Shown piece after piece: positions 27,976 through 37,240 of a stretch of DNA of 64,000 bases. Below the pieces are notes generated by a model that was not told the DNA's origin, did not search any database, and was given only the letters and a program-made list of their open reading frames with translations. Origin of the DNA: Bradyrhizobium sp. CCGUVB1N3 (GTDB lineage Bacteria; Pseudomonadota; Alphaproteobacteria; Rhizobiales; Xanthobacteraceae); contig NZ_JANADR010000001.1 in the NCBI RefSeq assembly GCF_024199925.1, forward strand, positions 6,451,501 through 6,515,500, given 5' to 3'. The position numbers and the translations under genes were made by a program. Position 1 is the stretch's first letter. Each line of letters starts with the position of its first letter.

Positions 27976-30933
27976 ATGTCTCGCCAGGACGCGAACGCAG
28001 CCTTTGCCCTCTCATCGTTTTTGCAGGGCACCAACGCCACCTACATCGACGAAATCTACGCCCGCTACGAGAAAGACCCCTCCTCGGTTGACGCCGAGTG
28101 GCAGGAGTTCTTCCAGAGCCTGAAGGACCAGCCGGCTGACGTCCGCAAGAACGCCGAAGGGCCGTCCTGGGCCCGGGACAACTGGCCGGTCACCCCCCAG
28201 GACGAGCTGACCTCGGCGCTCGACGGCAACTGGGCCCAGGTCGAGAAGGCAGTGGGCACCAAGATCGCCGCCAAGGCGCAGGCCAAGGGGGCCGATCTGT
28301 CCTCCGCCGACGTGCTTCAGGCGACCCGCGATTCGGTCCGCGCCTTGATGCTGATCCGCGCCTACCGCATGCGCGGCCATTTCCACGCCAAGCTCGATCC
28401 GCTCGGTATCGAGGCGCAGCGCAACCGCGAGGAACTCGACCCGCGCACCTACGGCTTCGGCGAGGCCGATTTCGACCGCAGGATCTTCCTCGATCACGTC
28501 CTTGGCCTCGAATACGGCAGCCTGCGCGAGATCGTCGCGATCTGCGAGCGCACCTACTGCCAGACGCTCGGCGTCGAGTTCATGCACATCAGCAATGCCG
28601 CGCAGAAGGCCTGGATCCAGGAGCGCATCGAAGGTCCGGACAAGGAGATCTCGTTCACCCGCGAAGGTCGCCGTGCCATCCTGATGAAGCTGGTCGAAAC
28701 CGAGGGTTTCGAGAAGTTCTGCGATACCAAGTTCACGGGCACCAAGCGCTTCGGCCTGGACGGCGGTGAATCGCTGATCCCCGCGCTGGAGCAAATCATC
28801 AAGCGCGGCGGCAATCTCGGCGTGAAGGAAATCGTCGTGGGCATGCCGCATCGCGGCCGCCTCAACGTGCTGACCCAGGTGATGGGCAAGGCGCACCGCG
28901 CGCTGTTCCACGAATTCAAGGGCGGCTCGGCGAACCCGGACGCGGTCGAAGGCTCAGGCGACGTCAAATATCACCTTGGCGCCTCCTCGGATCGCGAGTT
29001 CGACAGCAACCGCATCCATCTGTCGCTGACCGCGAACCCCTCGCATCTGGAAATCGTCGATCCAGTGGTGCTCGGCAAGGTCCGCGCCAAGCAGGACCAG
29101 CATGGCGACCCACCGGACATGCGTATCTCGGTGCTGCCGCTCCTGATGCATGGCGACGCAGCGTTCGCCGGCCAGGGCGTGGTGGCGGAATGCTTCAGCC
29201 TCTCGGACCTGAAGGGCTATCGCACCGGCGGCTCGCTGCATTTCATCGTCAACAACCAGATCGGCTTCACCACCTATCCGCGTTATTCCCGTTCTTCGCC
29301 TTACCCGTCCGATGTGGCGAAGATGATCGACGCGCCGATCTTCCACGTCAACGGCGACGATCCGGAGGCCGTGGTGTTCGCCGCCAAGGTCGCGATCGAG
29401 TTCCGGCAGAAATTCCACAAGCCGGTCGTCATCGACATGTGGTGTTATCGCCGCTACGGCCACAATGAGGGCGACGAGCCGGCATTCACCCAGCCGGTGA
29501 TGTACAAGCGCATCGCGGCACATCCGTCGACGCTGACGCTTTACGCCAAGCGCCTGATCGCCGAGGGCGTGGTCACCGAAGGCGAGGTCGACAAGCTGAA
29601 GGCCGACTGGCGCGCGCGGCTCGATGCCGAGTTCGAGGCCGGCACCAGCTACAAGCCGAACAAGGCCGACTGGCTCGACGGCAAATGGGCCGGCTTCAAG
29701 ATCGCCGACCAGGAAGAGGACGCCCGTCGCGGCGTCACCGGCGTCGAGACTGCCGTCCTCAAGGACATCGGCCGCAAGATCACCAAGGTGCCCGACGGTT
29801 TCCGCGTCCACCGCACCATCCAGCGCTTCCTCGACAACCGCGCCAAGGCGATCGACAGCGGCGTCGGCATCGACTGGGCGACCGGCGAGGCTCTGGCGTT
29901 CTGCTCGCTGCTGGAGGAAGGTCGTCATGTCCGCCTGTCCGGCCAGGACTGCGAGCGCGGCACCTTCTCGCAGCGCCATTCGGTGCTGATCGACCAGGAG
30001 GACGAGAGCCGCTACACGCCGTTCAACCATCTCGGCGTCGAGCAGGGCCATTACGAGGTCATCAACTCGCTGCTGTCGGAAGAGGCCGTGCTCGGCTTCG
30101 AATACGGCTACTCGCTGGCCGAGCCGAATGCGCTGGCGCTGTGGGAAGCCCAGTTCGGCGACTTCGCGAACGGCGCGCAGGTGCTGTTCGACCAGTTCAT
30201 CTCCTCCGGCGAGCGCAAATGGCTGCGCATGTCCGGCCTCGTCTGCCTCCTGCCGCATGGCTATGAGGGCCAGGGACCCGAGCACTCCTCGGCGCGCCTC
30301 GAGCGCTACTTGCAGATGTGCGCGGAAGACAACATGCAGGTGGTCTATCCGACCACGCCGGCGAACTACTTCCACGTGCTGCGCCGCCAGCTCCATCGCG
30401 AGATCCGCAAGCCGCTGATCCTGATGACGCCGAAGTCGCTGCTGCGGCACAAGCGTGCGGTGTCGCGGCTCGACGAGCTCGCCAAGGATACGACGTTCCA
30501 CCGCATCCTCTATGATGACGCCCAGATGCTGCCGAGCGAGGCCACCAAGCTGGTGCCGGACGAGAAGATCCGCCGCCTCGTGCTGTGCTCGGGCAAGGTC
30601 TATTACGACCTCTACGAGGAGCGCGAGAAGCGCGGCCTCGACGACATCTACCTGATGCGCGTCGAGCAGCTTTATCCGGTGCCGCTGAAGGCGCTGGTGG
30701 CGGAGCTCTCGCGCTTCAAGAAGGCCGAGGTGATCTGGTGCCAGGAGGAGCCGCGCAACATGGGTGCGTGGCACTTCATCGAGCCCTATCTCGAATGGGT
30801 GCTCAACCAGGTGAACGGCGTAAGCCGGCGTCCGCGCTATGTCGGCCGCGCCGCCTCCGCCGCGACCGCGACCGGCTTGATGTCGAAGCACCAGGCGCAG
30901 CTCAAGGCGTTCCTGGATGAGGCGCTGAGCTAA
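27976..30933 (+). CDS. sucA: 2-oxoglutarate dehydrogenase E1 component
   Basis: Thiamine-diphosphate-dependent decarboxylase of the 2-oxoglutarate dehydrogenase complex; 985 residues. The N-terminal SucB-binding helix is [21 protein letters not shown]. The ThDP region includes [23 protein letters not shown] and, for the Mg/diphosphate site, [15 protein letters not shown] with NNQIGFTT. The C-terminal transketolase-like part has [23 protein letters not shown] and ends [20 protein letters not shown]. It is followed by sucB, an SDR gene and lpdA on the same strand, all three parts of the complex in order. Confidence 0.98.
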   Translation: MSRQDANAAFALSSFLQGTNATYIDEIYARYEKDPSSVDAEWQEFFQSLKDQPADVRKNAEGPSWARDNWPVTPQDELTSALDGNWAQVEKAVGTKIAAKAQAKGADLSSADVLQATRDSVRALMLIRAYRMRGHFHAKLDPLGIEAQRNREELDPRTYGFGEADFDRRIFLDHVLGLEYGSLREIVAICERTYCQTLGVEFMHISNAAQKAWIQERIEGPDKEISFTREGRRAILMKLVETEGFEKFCDTKFTGTKRFGLDGGESLIPALEQIIKRGGNLGVKEIVVGMPHRGRLNVLTQVMGKAHRALFHEFKGGSANPDAVEGSGDVKYHLGASSDREFDSNRIHLSLTANPSHLEIVDPVVLGKVRAKQDQHGDPPDMRISVLPLLMHGDAAFAGQGVVAECFSLSDLKGYRTGGSLHFIVNNQIGFTTYPRYSRSSPYPSDVAKMIDAPIFHVNGDDPEAVVFAAKVAIEFRQKFHKPVVIDMWCYRRYGHNEGDEPAFTQPVMYKRIAAHPSTLTLYAKRLIAEGVVTEGEVDKLKADWRARLDAEFEAGTSYKPNKADWLDGKWAGFKIADQEEDARRGVTGVETAVLKDIGRKITKVPDGFRVHRTIQRFLDNRAKAIDSGVGIDWATGEALAFCSLLEEGRHVRLSGQDCERGTFSQRHSVLIDQEDESRYTPFNHLGVEQGHYEVINSLLSEEAVLGFEYGYSLAEPNALALWEAQFGDFANGAQVLFDQFISSGERKWLRMSGLVCLLPHGYEGQGPEHSSARLERYLQMCAEDNMQVVYPTTPANYFHVLRRQLHREIRKPLILMTPKSLLRHKRAVSRLDELAKDTTFHRILYDDAQMLPSEATKLVPDEKIRRLVLCSGKVYYDLYEEREKRGLDDIYLMRVEQLYPVPLKALVAELSRFKKAEVIWCQEEPRNMGAWHFIEPYLEWVLNQVNGVSRRPRYVGRAASAATATGLMSKHQAQLKAFLDEALS

Positions 30934-30948
30934 ACAATTTTAGGACTT

Positions 30949-31035
30949 CGTCATGCCCCGCGAAAGCGGGGCATCCAGTACTCCGCGGCGTTCGTTCTGA
31001 TCACGAAGGTCGCGGCGTATTGGATCGCCCGCCCC
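30949..31035. repeat. Partial RIME-like palindromic repeat between sucA and sucB
   Basis: CGTCATGCCCCGCGAAAGCGGGGCATCCAGTA (30949-30980) is a hairpin arm of the element also seen at 35182-35283; the right arm (TATTGGATCGCCCGCCCC) is degenerate and truncated. It may attenuate read-through from sucA into sucB. Confidence 0.65.
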
Positions 31036-31109
31036 AGCGCGCAAGTAGCACCAGGCGTGGCGGTGACATCTCAATTCATGACCGCACAAGCGATCTTAGG
31101 GAAAAGACC

Positions 31110-32342
31110 ATGACTGAAATTCGTGTGCCGACGCTCGGCGAATCCGTCACCGAGGCCACCATCGGCCGCTGGTTCAAGAAGGCCGGCGATCCCGTCGCCG
31201 TCGACGAGCCGTTGGTGGAGCTCGAGACCGACAAGGTCACCATCGAGGTGCCGGCGCCCTCGGCCGGCACGCTCAGTGAGATCATCGCCGCTGACGGTAC
31301 GACGGTTGCGGTCGGCGCGCTGCTTGGACAGATCACCGATGGCGCCGGTGCCGCCAAGCCGGCGGCGGCTCCCGCCAAGCCTGCCGCTGCCACTCCGGCT
31401 GCTGCGCCCGCGCCCGCAGCGCCGAAGGCGGCGCCCGCCGATGCGCCGCTCGCCCCGTCGGTGCGAAAGCTCTCGGCCGAGACTGGCATCGATGCTTCGA
31501 CCGTTCCCGGCTCCGGCAAGGATGGCCGCGTCACCAAGGGCGACATGCTCGCCGCGATCGAACGCGCCGCCTCCGCGCCGACCCCGGTCAACCAGCCGGC
31601 CGCTGCCGTGCAGGTGCGCAGCCCCTCGCCGGCCGACGACGCCGCGCGCGAGGAGCGCGTCAAGATGACCCGCCTGCGCCAGACCATCGCGCGGCGCCTC
31701 AAGGACGTGCAGAACACGGCTGCGATGCTGACGACCTTCAACGAGGTCGACATGACCAACGTCATGGCGCTGCGCGCGCATTACAAGGACGTGTTCGAGA
31801 AGAAGCACGGCTCCAAGCTCGGCTTCATGGGCTTCTTCACCAAGGCGGTGGTCCAGGCGCTGAAGGACATCCCGGCGGTCAACGCCGAGATCGACGGCAC
31901 CGACCTGATCTACAAGAACTACTACCACATCGGCGTCGCCGTCGGCACCGACAAGGGACTTGTCGTTCCCGTGGTCCGCGATTGCGATCAGAAGTCGATC
32001 GCCGACATCGAGAAAGGCATCGCCGATTTCGGCCGCCGCGCGCGTGACGGCCAGCTCAAGATCGACGAGATGCAGGGCGGCACCTTCACCATCACCAATG
32101 GCGGCATCTACGGCTCGCTGATGTCGACGCCGATCCTGAACGCGCCGCAGTCCGGCATCCTCGGCATGCACAAGATCCAGGAGCGGCCGATGGTCGTCGG
32201 CGGCAAGATCGAGGTCCGCCCGATGATGTATCTGGCGCTGTCCTACGATCATCGCGTGATCGACGGCAAGGAAGCCGTGACCTTCCTGGTCCGCGTCAAG
32301 GAGAGCCTGGAAGATCCGGCGCGGCTCGTCCTGGACCTCTGA
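31110..32342 (+). CDS. sucB: Dihydrolipoyllysine-residue succinyltransferase (2-oxoglutarate dehydrogenase E2)
   Basis: E2 core of the 2-oxoglutarate dehydrogenase complex; 410 residues. The lipoyl domain (1-75) carries the modified Lys42 in ETDKVTIEV. An Ala/Pro-rich linker (~78-115) joins the peripheral-subunit-binding domain ([33 protein letters not shown]), a second linker follows, and the acyltransferase domain (from ~190) ends with the active-site [14 protein letters not shown] (His381, Asp385). The ATG at 31110 is fixed by [16 protein letters not shown]. It lies between sucA and lpdA. Confidence 0.97.
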   Translation: MTEIRVPTLGESVTEATIGRWFKKAGDPVAVDEPLVELETDKVTIEVPAPSAGTLSEIIAADGTTVAVGALLGQITDGAGAAKPAAAPAKPAAATPAAAPAPAAPKAAPADAPLAPSVRKLSAETGIDASTVPGSGKDGRVTKGDMLAAIERAASAPTPVNQPAAAVQVRSPSPADDAAREERVKMTRLRQTIARRLKDVQNTAAMLTTFNEVDMTNVMALRAHYKDVFEKKHGSKLGFMGFFTKAVVQALKDIPAVNAEIDGTDLIYKNYYHIGVAVGTDKGLVVPVVRDCDQKSIADIEKGIADFGRRARDGQLKIDEMQGGTFTITNGGIYGSLMSTPILNAPQSGILGMHKIQERPMVVGGKIEVRPMMYLALSYDHRVIDGKEAVTFLVRVKESLEDPARLVLDL

Positions 32343-32397
32343 CACCCTGACTCTTGAAAGCGCCGTCGCCTGCACAGGCGACGGCGCGTGCGCAAAG

Positions 32398-33159
32398 ATG
32401 GAGGCGAGCGTGACGGACAAGGTTGCGATCATCACCGGCGGCAGCCGCGGCATCGGGCGGGCGACCGCGATTGCGGCGGCCGCGCGCGGCTTCCGTGTCG
32501 TCGTCGGCTATGCCAGCAACAAGAAGGCCGCCGACGAGGTGGTCGCGCAGATCGAAGCCATGAACGGCAAGGCCATCGCGGTGAAATGCGATGTCGCCGA
32601 GGAGAAAGATATCCTCGCGCTGTTCAAGGCCGCGGACAAGTTCGGCACGCTCGGCGCCCTCGTCAACAATGGCGGCATCGTCGGCAAGAGCGGCGTGCGC
32701 GTCGACGAGATGTCGGCCGAGCGCATCCAGCGCGTGATGGCGGTCAACGTCACCGGCTCCATCCTCTGCGCGCGTGAGGCGGTGAAGCGAATGTCGACCA
32801 AGCATGGCGGCGAGGGCGGCGTCATCGTCAACCTGTCGTCGGTCGCAGCCAGACTTGGCGCACCCAACACCTATGTCGACTATGCCGCCTCCAAGGGCGC
32901 GGTCGATTCCTTCACCGTCGGCCTCGGCTATGAGGTCGCGGGCGAAGGCATCCGCGTCGCTGCGATCCGGCCCGGCCTGATCGATACCGAAATCCACGCC
33001 GCCGGCGGCGAGCCCGATCGCGCCCATCGTCTGGCCCATATGGTGCCGATGAAGCGCGTCGGCACCGCCGAGGAAATCGCCAACGCCATCGTCTGGCTGA
33101 TGTCGGACGATGCCTCCTACGTCACCTCAGCCATTCTCGATGTGTCCGGCGGACGCTGA
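32398..33159 (+). CDS. SDR family NAD(P)-dependent oxidoreductase between sucB and lpdA
   Basis: Classical short-chain dehydrogenase/reductase of 253 residues. The cofactor glycines are TGGSRGIGR (residues ~13-21), NNGG replaces the usual NNAG, the catalytic Ser is in [10 protein letters not shown], and Tyr-Lys are in [21 protein letters not shown] follows. A Gly-Tyr after the first strand and no acidic residue at that point suggest NADP(H), tentatively. The substrate is unknown. The position inside the odh cluster (55 bases after sucB, 37 before lpdA) implies co-expression, though the alternative start at 32410 (GTG) is possible. Confidence 0.9.
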   Translation: MEASVTDKVAIITGGSRGIGRATAIAAAARGFRVVVGYASNKKAADEVVAQIEAMNGKAIAVKCDVAEEKDILALFKAADKFGTLGALVNNGGIVGKSGVRVDEMSAERIQRVMAVNVTGSILCAREAVKRMSTKHGGEGGVIVNLSSVAARLGAPNTYVDYAASKGAVDSFTVGLGYEVAGEGIRVAAIRPGLIDTEIHAAGGEPDRAHRLAHMVPMKRVGTAEEIANAIVWLMSDDASYVTSAILDVSGGR

Positions 33160-33196
33160 CGCATCCTTTCACGCTAAACCTACGGGACTTTCTCTC

Positions 33197-34597
33197 ATGG
33201 CTACCTACGATCTCGTCGTCATCGGCACCGGACCGGGCGGTTATGTCTGCGCAGTGCGCGCGAGCCAGCTCGGCATGAAAGTCGCCGTGGTGGAAAAGAA
33301 CGCCAGCCTCGGCGGCACCTGCCTCAATGTCGGCTGCATGCCGTCGAAGGCGCTGCTGCATGCTTCCGAGATGTTCGAGGAAGCCGCGCACTCCTTCGCC
33401 AAGATGGGCGTCTCGGTCTCGGCGCCGAAGCTCGAGCTTCCGGCGATGATGAACTTCAAGCAGCAGGGCATCGACGGCAACGTCAAGGGCGTCGAGTTCC
33501 TTATGAAGAAGAACAAGGTCGACGTTCTCAAGGGCACCGGCAAGATATTGGGCACCGGCAAGGTCGAGGTCTCCGCCGACGGCAAGTCGCAAACGATCGA
33601 GACCAAGAACATCGTGATCGCCACCGGCTCGGACATCGCGCGGCTGAAGGGCATCGAGATCGACGAGAAGCGCATCGTGTCGTCGACCGGCGCGCTGTCG
33701 CTGGAGAAGGTGCCGGGCAGGTTGCTGGTCATCGGCGCGGGCGTGATCGGGCTCGAGCTCGGCTCGGTCTGGCGCCGGCTCGGGTCCGAAGTCATGGTGG
33801 TCGAATTCCTCGATCGCATCCTGCCGGGCATGGATGGCGAGGTCGCACGGCAATTCCAGCGTATGCTGGAAAAGCAGGGATTTGCGTTCAAGCTGGGTTC
33901 GAAGGTCACCGGCGTCGAATCCAACGGCAAGGCGTTGCTTGCGAAGATCGAGCCGGCCGCGGGCGGTGCGGCCGAGACCATCGAAGCCGATGTCGTGCTG
34001 GTCTGCATCGGCCGCGTGCCCTACACCGACGGTCTCGGGCTGAAGGAGGCCGGCGTTGCGCTGGACAATCGCGGCCGCGTCCAGATCGATGCCCACTTCG
34101 CGACCACCCTGAAGGGGGTCTACGCCATCGGCGATGTCGTCGCCGGCCCGATGCTCGCGCACAAGGCGGAAGACGAAGGGGTTGCGGTTGCGGAAATTCT
34201 CGCCGGCCAGGCCGGCCACGTGAACTACGACGTGATCCCAGGTGTGGTGTATACCACGCCGGAAGTGTCCTCCGTCGGCAAGACCGAGGAAGAGCTGAAG
34301 CAGGCGGGCGTGGCCTATACCGTCGGGAAGTTTCCCTTTACCGCCAACGGCCGCTCCAAGGTCAACCAGACCACCGACGGTTTTGTGAAGATTCTCGCAG
34401 ATGCGAAGACCGATCGCGTGCTTGGCGTGCATATTGTCGGCCGCGAAGCCGGCGAAATGATCCACGAGGCGTGCGTGCTGATGGAGTTTGGGGGCAGCGC
34501 GGAAGATCTCGCCCGTACCTGCCATGCGCATCCGACCCGCTCCGAGGCCGTCAAGGAAGCCGCGCTTGCAGTCGGCAAGCGGGCCATCCATATGTAG
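33197..34597 (+). CDS. lpdA: Dihydrolipoyl dehydrogenase (E3)
   Basis: FAD flavoprotein that reoxidises dihydrolipoamide of 2-oxo-acid dehydrogenase complexes; 466 residues. The FAD motif is [20 protein letters not shown], the redox disulfide is Cys42-Cys47 in [17 protein letters not shown], the NAD motif is [19 protein letters not shown], and the second FAD segment is [20 protein letters not shown]. The catalytic His-Glu pair near the C-terminus is in [16 protein letters not shown]. The ATG at 33197 ([10 protein letters not shown]) is chosen; the longer frame overlaps the SDR gene. Given its position, it most likely serves SucAB. Confidence 0.97.
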   Translation: MATYDLVVIGTGPGGYVCAVRASQLGMKVAVVEKNASLGGTCLNVGCMPSKALLHASEMFEEAAHSFAKMGVSVSAPKLELPAMMNFKQQGIDGNVKGVEFLMKKNKVDVLKGTGKILGTGKVEVSADGKSQTIETKNIVIATGSDIARLKGIEIDEKRIVSSTGALSLEKVPGRLLVIGAGVIGLELGSVWRRLGSEVMVVEFLDRILPGMDGEVARQFQRMLEKQGFAFKLGSKVTGVESNGKALLAKIEPAAGGAAETIEADVVLVCIGRVPYTDGLGLKEAGVALDNRGRVQIDAHFATTLKGVYAIGDVVAGPMLAHKAEDEGVAVAEILAGQAGHVNYDVIPGVVYTTPEVSSVGKTEEELKQAGVAYTVGKFPFTANGRSKVNQTTDGFVKILADAKTDRVLGVHIVGREAGEMIHEACVLMEFGGSAEDLARTCHAHPTRSEAVKEAALAVGKRAIHM

Positions 34598-34630
34598 GCG
34601 ACGCGCCGAGCCGAATCGGGCGGGAAAGAC

Positions 34631-35161
34631 ATGCTGCGCCGCCTTCTTCAACCGGTCTGGATCCTGCTGGCGATCATCTTTTTGATCGAAGCCTGGCTGT
34701 GGGACCATCTCGAGCCGATCGTGGCGCGTGTCGTCGCCGCGTTCCCGCTCGCGCGGCTCAAGGAATGGCTGACCGAGCGGGTCGACGCGCTGTCGCCGGC
34801 GATGACGCTGATCGTCTTCGCCGTGCCGATCATCCCGCTGTTTCCGCTCAAGCTGGTCGGGCTGTGGCTGCTCACCCATGAATACTGGATGAGCGCGGTG
34901 TTCACGATCCTGTTCGCCAAACTGCTCGGCGTCGGTGTCACCGCCTTCGTGTTCGATGTGACGCGCGACAAGCTCTTGGAGATGGCGTGGTTCGAGCGGC
35001 TCTATGATTTCGTGATGATGATCCGCGCCAAATCGACGGCGCTGGTCGAGCCGATGAAGCAGCGTCTCAAGGAAATCATCTCCGGCAATGGCGAGGGCTG
35101 GTCCGCCCGCACCTTCCGCCTGATCCAGCGCTTCCGCAAGAGCGTCCACGAGGCGCGGTAG
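34631..35161 (+). CDS. Conserved hypothetical membrane protein after lpdA
   Basis: Protein of 176 residues with an N-terminal helix (VWILLAIIFLIEAWLW), a central hydrophobic pair (MTLIVFAVPIIPLFPLKLVGLWLL and VFTILFAKLLGVGVTAFVFDV), and a basic, amphipathic C-terminus (MKQRLKEII, LIQRFRKSVHEAR). I recognise no named family. It starts 33 bases after lpdA and is probably the last gene of the odh transcript. Orientation of the charged tail suggests it faces the cytoplasm. Function unknown. Confidence 0.75.
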   Translation: MLRRLLQPVWILLAIIFLIEAWLWDHLEPIVARVVAAFPLARLKEWLTERVDALSPAMTLIVFAVPIIPLFPLKLVGLWLLTHEYWMSAVFTILFAKLLGVGVTAFVFDVTRDKLLEMAWFERLYDFVMMIRAKSTALVEPMKQRLKEIISGNGEGWSARTFRLIQRFRKSVHEAR

Positions 35162-35181
35162 CTGTCTGCTACGTATTCGGT

Positions 35182-35283
35182 GTCATTGCCCGCGCAGGCG
35201 GGCAATCCAGTATTCCAGAGACGGCGAAGCTCGATCCGAGAGGCCGCGGCGTACTGGATGCCCCGGTCAAGCCGGGGCATGAC
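35182..35283. repeat. RIME-like palindromic repeat after the odh cluster
   Basis: GTCATTGCCCGCGCAGGCGGGCAATCCAGTA (35182-35212) and TACTGGATGCCCCGGTCAAGCCGGGGCATGAC (35252-35283) each fold as a hairpin and pair with each other (TCCAGTA/TACTGGA). It separates two convergent genes. Confidence 0.82.
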
Positions 35284-35333
35284 AGCGGTATGTGTGTGTC
35301 GGCTGATTTGCTGCGCCGTCTCTCTACGCCCCG

Positions 35334-35927
35334 CTACCCGTGCAGATGCAGCAGATGCGGCAACCACAGGCCGAGCGCGGTCATCACCATGCCGGCGAGC
35401 GTCAGGATGCCACCGACATAGGCGAGCGCAATGATGCCGGTGATGATGGTGGCCGAGGCCAGCACGATGCCGATCTGGAAGGCGGCCGAGGCCAGCTCGA
35501 AGTGATGGTACTTTGCGGTCGCCTCGTCGCGCTCGTGCTCGGCGTGCTTGGCCTTCTCGGCAAGCTGCTCGGTGCCCTCGCCGGTCTCCGGCTCGGAGCG
35601 ATAGCGCGCCGCGGTCTTCTGCCAATCCTCGATCTGCTTCTGGATTGCCGCCTTGTTGGCGTCGTCGGAGGCCGTGCCCAGCGTGAGCTTGCCCTGCTCG
35701 CCCGCGGTCTGCACCACGGTGCGGCGGATGCTCTTGGCCTGGAAGAACGCCCAGAGATTGGCGGCCTCGACGTTCTTGCTGATCGCCTCGGTCTGCGCGC
35801 CCTTGCCGAGCGTCTCCGAGATCGCAAGGAACAGCGCCAGCACCGCGATCAATAGGGCGATCTTCTTGTTCTCGCCGGATGCGTGCTCGGCATGCTCGGC
35901 ATGCTCCATGCTTTCGTGTGCGCTCAT
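35334..35927 (-). CDS. DUF4337 domain-containing membrane protein
   Basis: Membrane protein of 197 residues. A His/Glu-rich N-terminus (HESMEHAEHAEHA) precedes helix 1 (KKIALLIAVLALFLAISETLG), a coiled-coil middle domain (AISKNVEAANLWAFFQAKSIRRTV to EKAKHAEHERDEATAKYHHFE), and two C-terminal helices (AFQIGIVLASATIITGIIALAY and LAGMVMTALGLWLPHLLHL). This layout is that of DUF4337. The ATG at 35927 is chosen over one 54 bases upstream. Function unknown; it is convergent with the preceding gene and is not obviously in an operon. Confidence 0.82.
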   Translation of the reverse strand: MSAHESMEHAEHAEHASGENKKIALLIAVLALFLAISETLGKGAQTEAISKNVEAANLWAFFQAKSIRRTVVQTAGEQGKLTLGTASDDANKAAIQKQIEDWQKTAARYRSEPETGEGTEQLAEKAKHAEHERDEATAKYHHFELASAAFQIGIVLASATIITGIIALAYVGGILTLAGMVMTALGLWLPHLLHLHG

Positions 35928-36022
35928 GATTCCCTCCTGCCTCGGTTCCCCACGATTGACCGAACCGCGGGCGCCGCGCAAGAGGCAAGCAAGTTGTGAC
36001 GTCAGTGTGTCAGGTTACGCAC

Positions 36023-36142
36023 TCTCGTGTCCCGGACGCGGCGCAGCGCGTAGCGCTGCGACGCTGAGCCGGGACCCATCGCGACGCGTGCCCCGGCTCA
36101 GCAGCGCATCACTGCGTGACGCGCTGCGTCCGGGGCACGAGA
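36023..36142. repeat. Intergenic palindromic repeat, family GTCTCGTGTCCCGGACGC (second copy)
   Basis: TCTCGTGTCCCGGACGC (36023-36039) pairs with GCGTCCGGGGCACGAGA (36126-36142). The ends match the copy at 4905-5033 while the centre differs (GCGTAGCGCTGCGACGCTGA). It ends 13 bases from the xerC stop codon. Confidence 0.86.
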
Positions 36143-36154
36143 GCTGCGCTGGTG

Positions 36155-37120
36155 TCAGCGTCGCGGATGCGCGCTGGCGTAGACTTCGAGCAGCCGCTCG
36201 GAATCGATGCCGGTATAGACCTGCGTGGTCGACAGCGAGGAATGGCCGAGCAATTCCTGGATCGCGCGCAAGTCGCCGCCGCGCGACAAGAGATGCGTGG
36301 CAAAGGAATGCCGCAGCGCATGCGGCGTCGCGCTGTCGGGCAGGCCAAGTGCGCCGCGCAGCCGCTCCATCGCGAGCTGGATAATGCGCGGGCTCAAGGG
36401 CCCGCCGCGCGCGCCGACGAAGATCGGCCCTTCGGCGGGAAGCGGATACGGGCACATCGCGACATATTCGGCGACCAGCGCCAGCACGTTTTGCAGCACC
36501 GGCACCATGCGCGTCTTGTTGCCCTTGCCGGTGACGACGAGCACGTCGCCTTCACCGGGGCGCGGCACGTCGCGCCGCTTCAGCCCCAGGGCTTCCGAGA
36601 TGCGCAGGCCCGAACCGTAGAGCAGGGCCATCACGGCGGCGTCGCGCACGAGGATCCAGGTCTCGCGCTCTTCGCCGGCGCGCTCGTCGGCGTCAGCGAG
36701 GCGCTTTGCGGACGCCATCGGCAGCGGCTTCGGCAGGCTCTTGGCCACCTTCGGCGCGCGGATCGCCGAGAGCGCGCCGACCTTGCCCTTGCCTTCACGT
36801 TCCAGGAAGCGGCCGAACGAGCGCAGGCCCGCAAGCGCGCGCATCAGGGAGCGGCCGGCGACGTCGTCGGCGCGGCGCATCGCCATGAAGGCTCTGATGT
36901 CGCTGGCCTCGAGCGCGGCGAAGCGCTTCAGCGTCACGCGCTCGCCCCAATGCCTGCAGATGAAATCCAGGCACTGCCTGAGATCGCGGGCATAGGCCTC
37001 CAGCGTCTTCGGCGACAGCCGCCGCTCGGCGCCGAGATGCGACAGCCAGCGCATCATCTCCTGCGCGATGCTCTCATCGGCGCTGGCGAGCTCGATTTTC
37101 GGGGCGGCCGCTTTGCTCAT
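36155..37120 (-). CDS. xerC: Tyrosine recombinase XerC
   Basis: Site-specific recombinase that resolves chromosome dimers at dif with XerD; 321 residues. The N-terminal SAM-like DNA-binding domain spans ~15-105. The catalytic set is complete: Arg173 (GLRISEAL), Lys199, His267 and Arg270 (HALRHSFATHLL), His293 (LLGHSSLSTTQ) and the nucleophile Tyr302 (VYTGID). XerC is favoured over XerD by the position beside priA, the usual alphaproteobacterial pairing, and by length. It is divergent from priA with a 120-bp shared upstream region. Confidence 0.93.
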   Translation of the reverse strand: MSKAAAPKIELASADESIAQEMMRWLSHLGAERRLSPKTLEAYARDLRQCLDFICRHWGERVTLKRFAALEASDIRAFMAMRRADDVAGRSLMRALAGLRSFGRFLEREGKGKVGALSAIRAPKVAKSLPKPLPMASAKRLADADERAGEERETWILVRDAAVMALLYGSGLRISEALGLKRRDVPRPGEGDVLVVTGKGNKTRMVPVLQNVLALVAEYVAMCPYPLPAEGPIFVGARGGPLSPRIIQLAMERLRGALGLPDSATPHALRHSFATHLLSRGGDLRAIQELLGHSSLSTTQVYTGIDSERLLEVYASAHPRR

Positions 37121-37240
37121 GAGCTCTGGACGTGGTGATTCCGCACAGTATATCGCATCACACTCGTTTATCGTTCGCTAAGGCCGCCGCGCGCGGCTAG
37201 CCTTGAGGCCCGGGTTCCGATTCTCCGTCCAAGACCATTC

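Noticed and set aside
28954..30891. A 645-codon open frame antisense to sucA
   Set aside because: Shadow frame; sucA is complete with all motifs.
33122..35149. A 675-codon open frame antisense to lpdA and the next gene
   Set aside because: Shadow frame, no domain.
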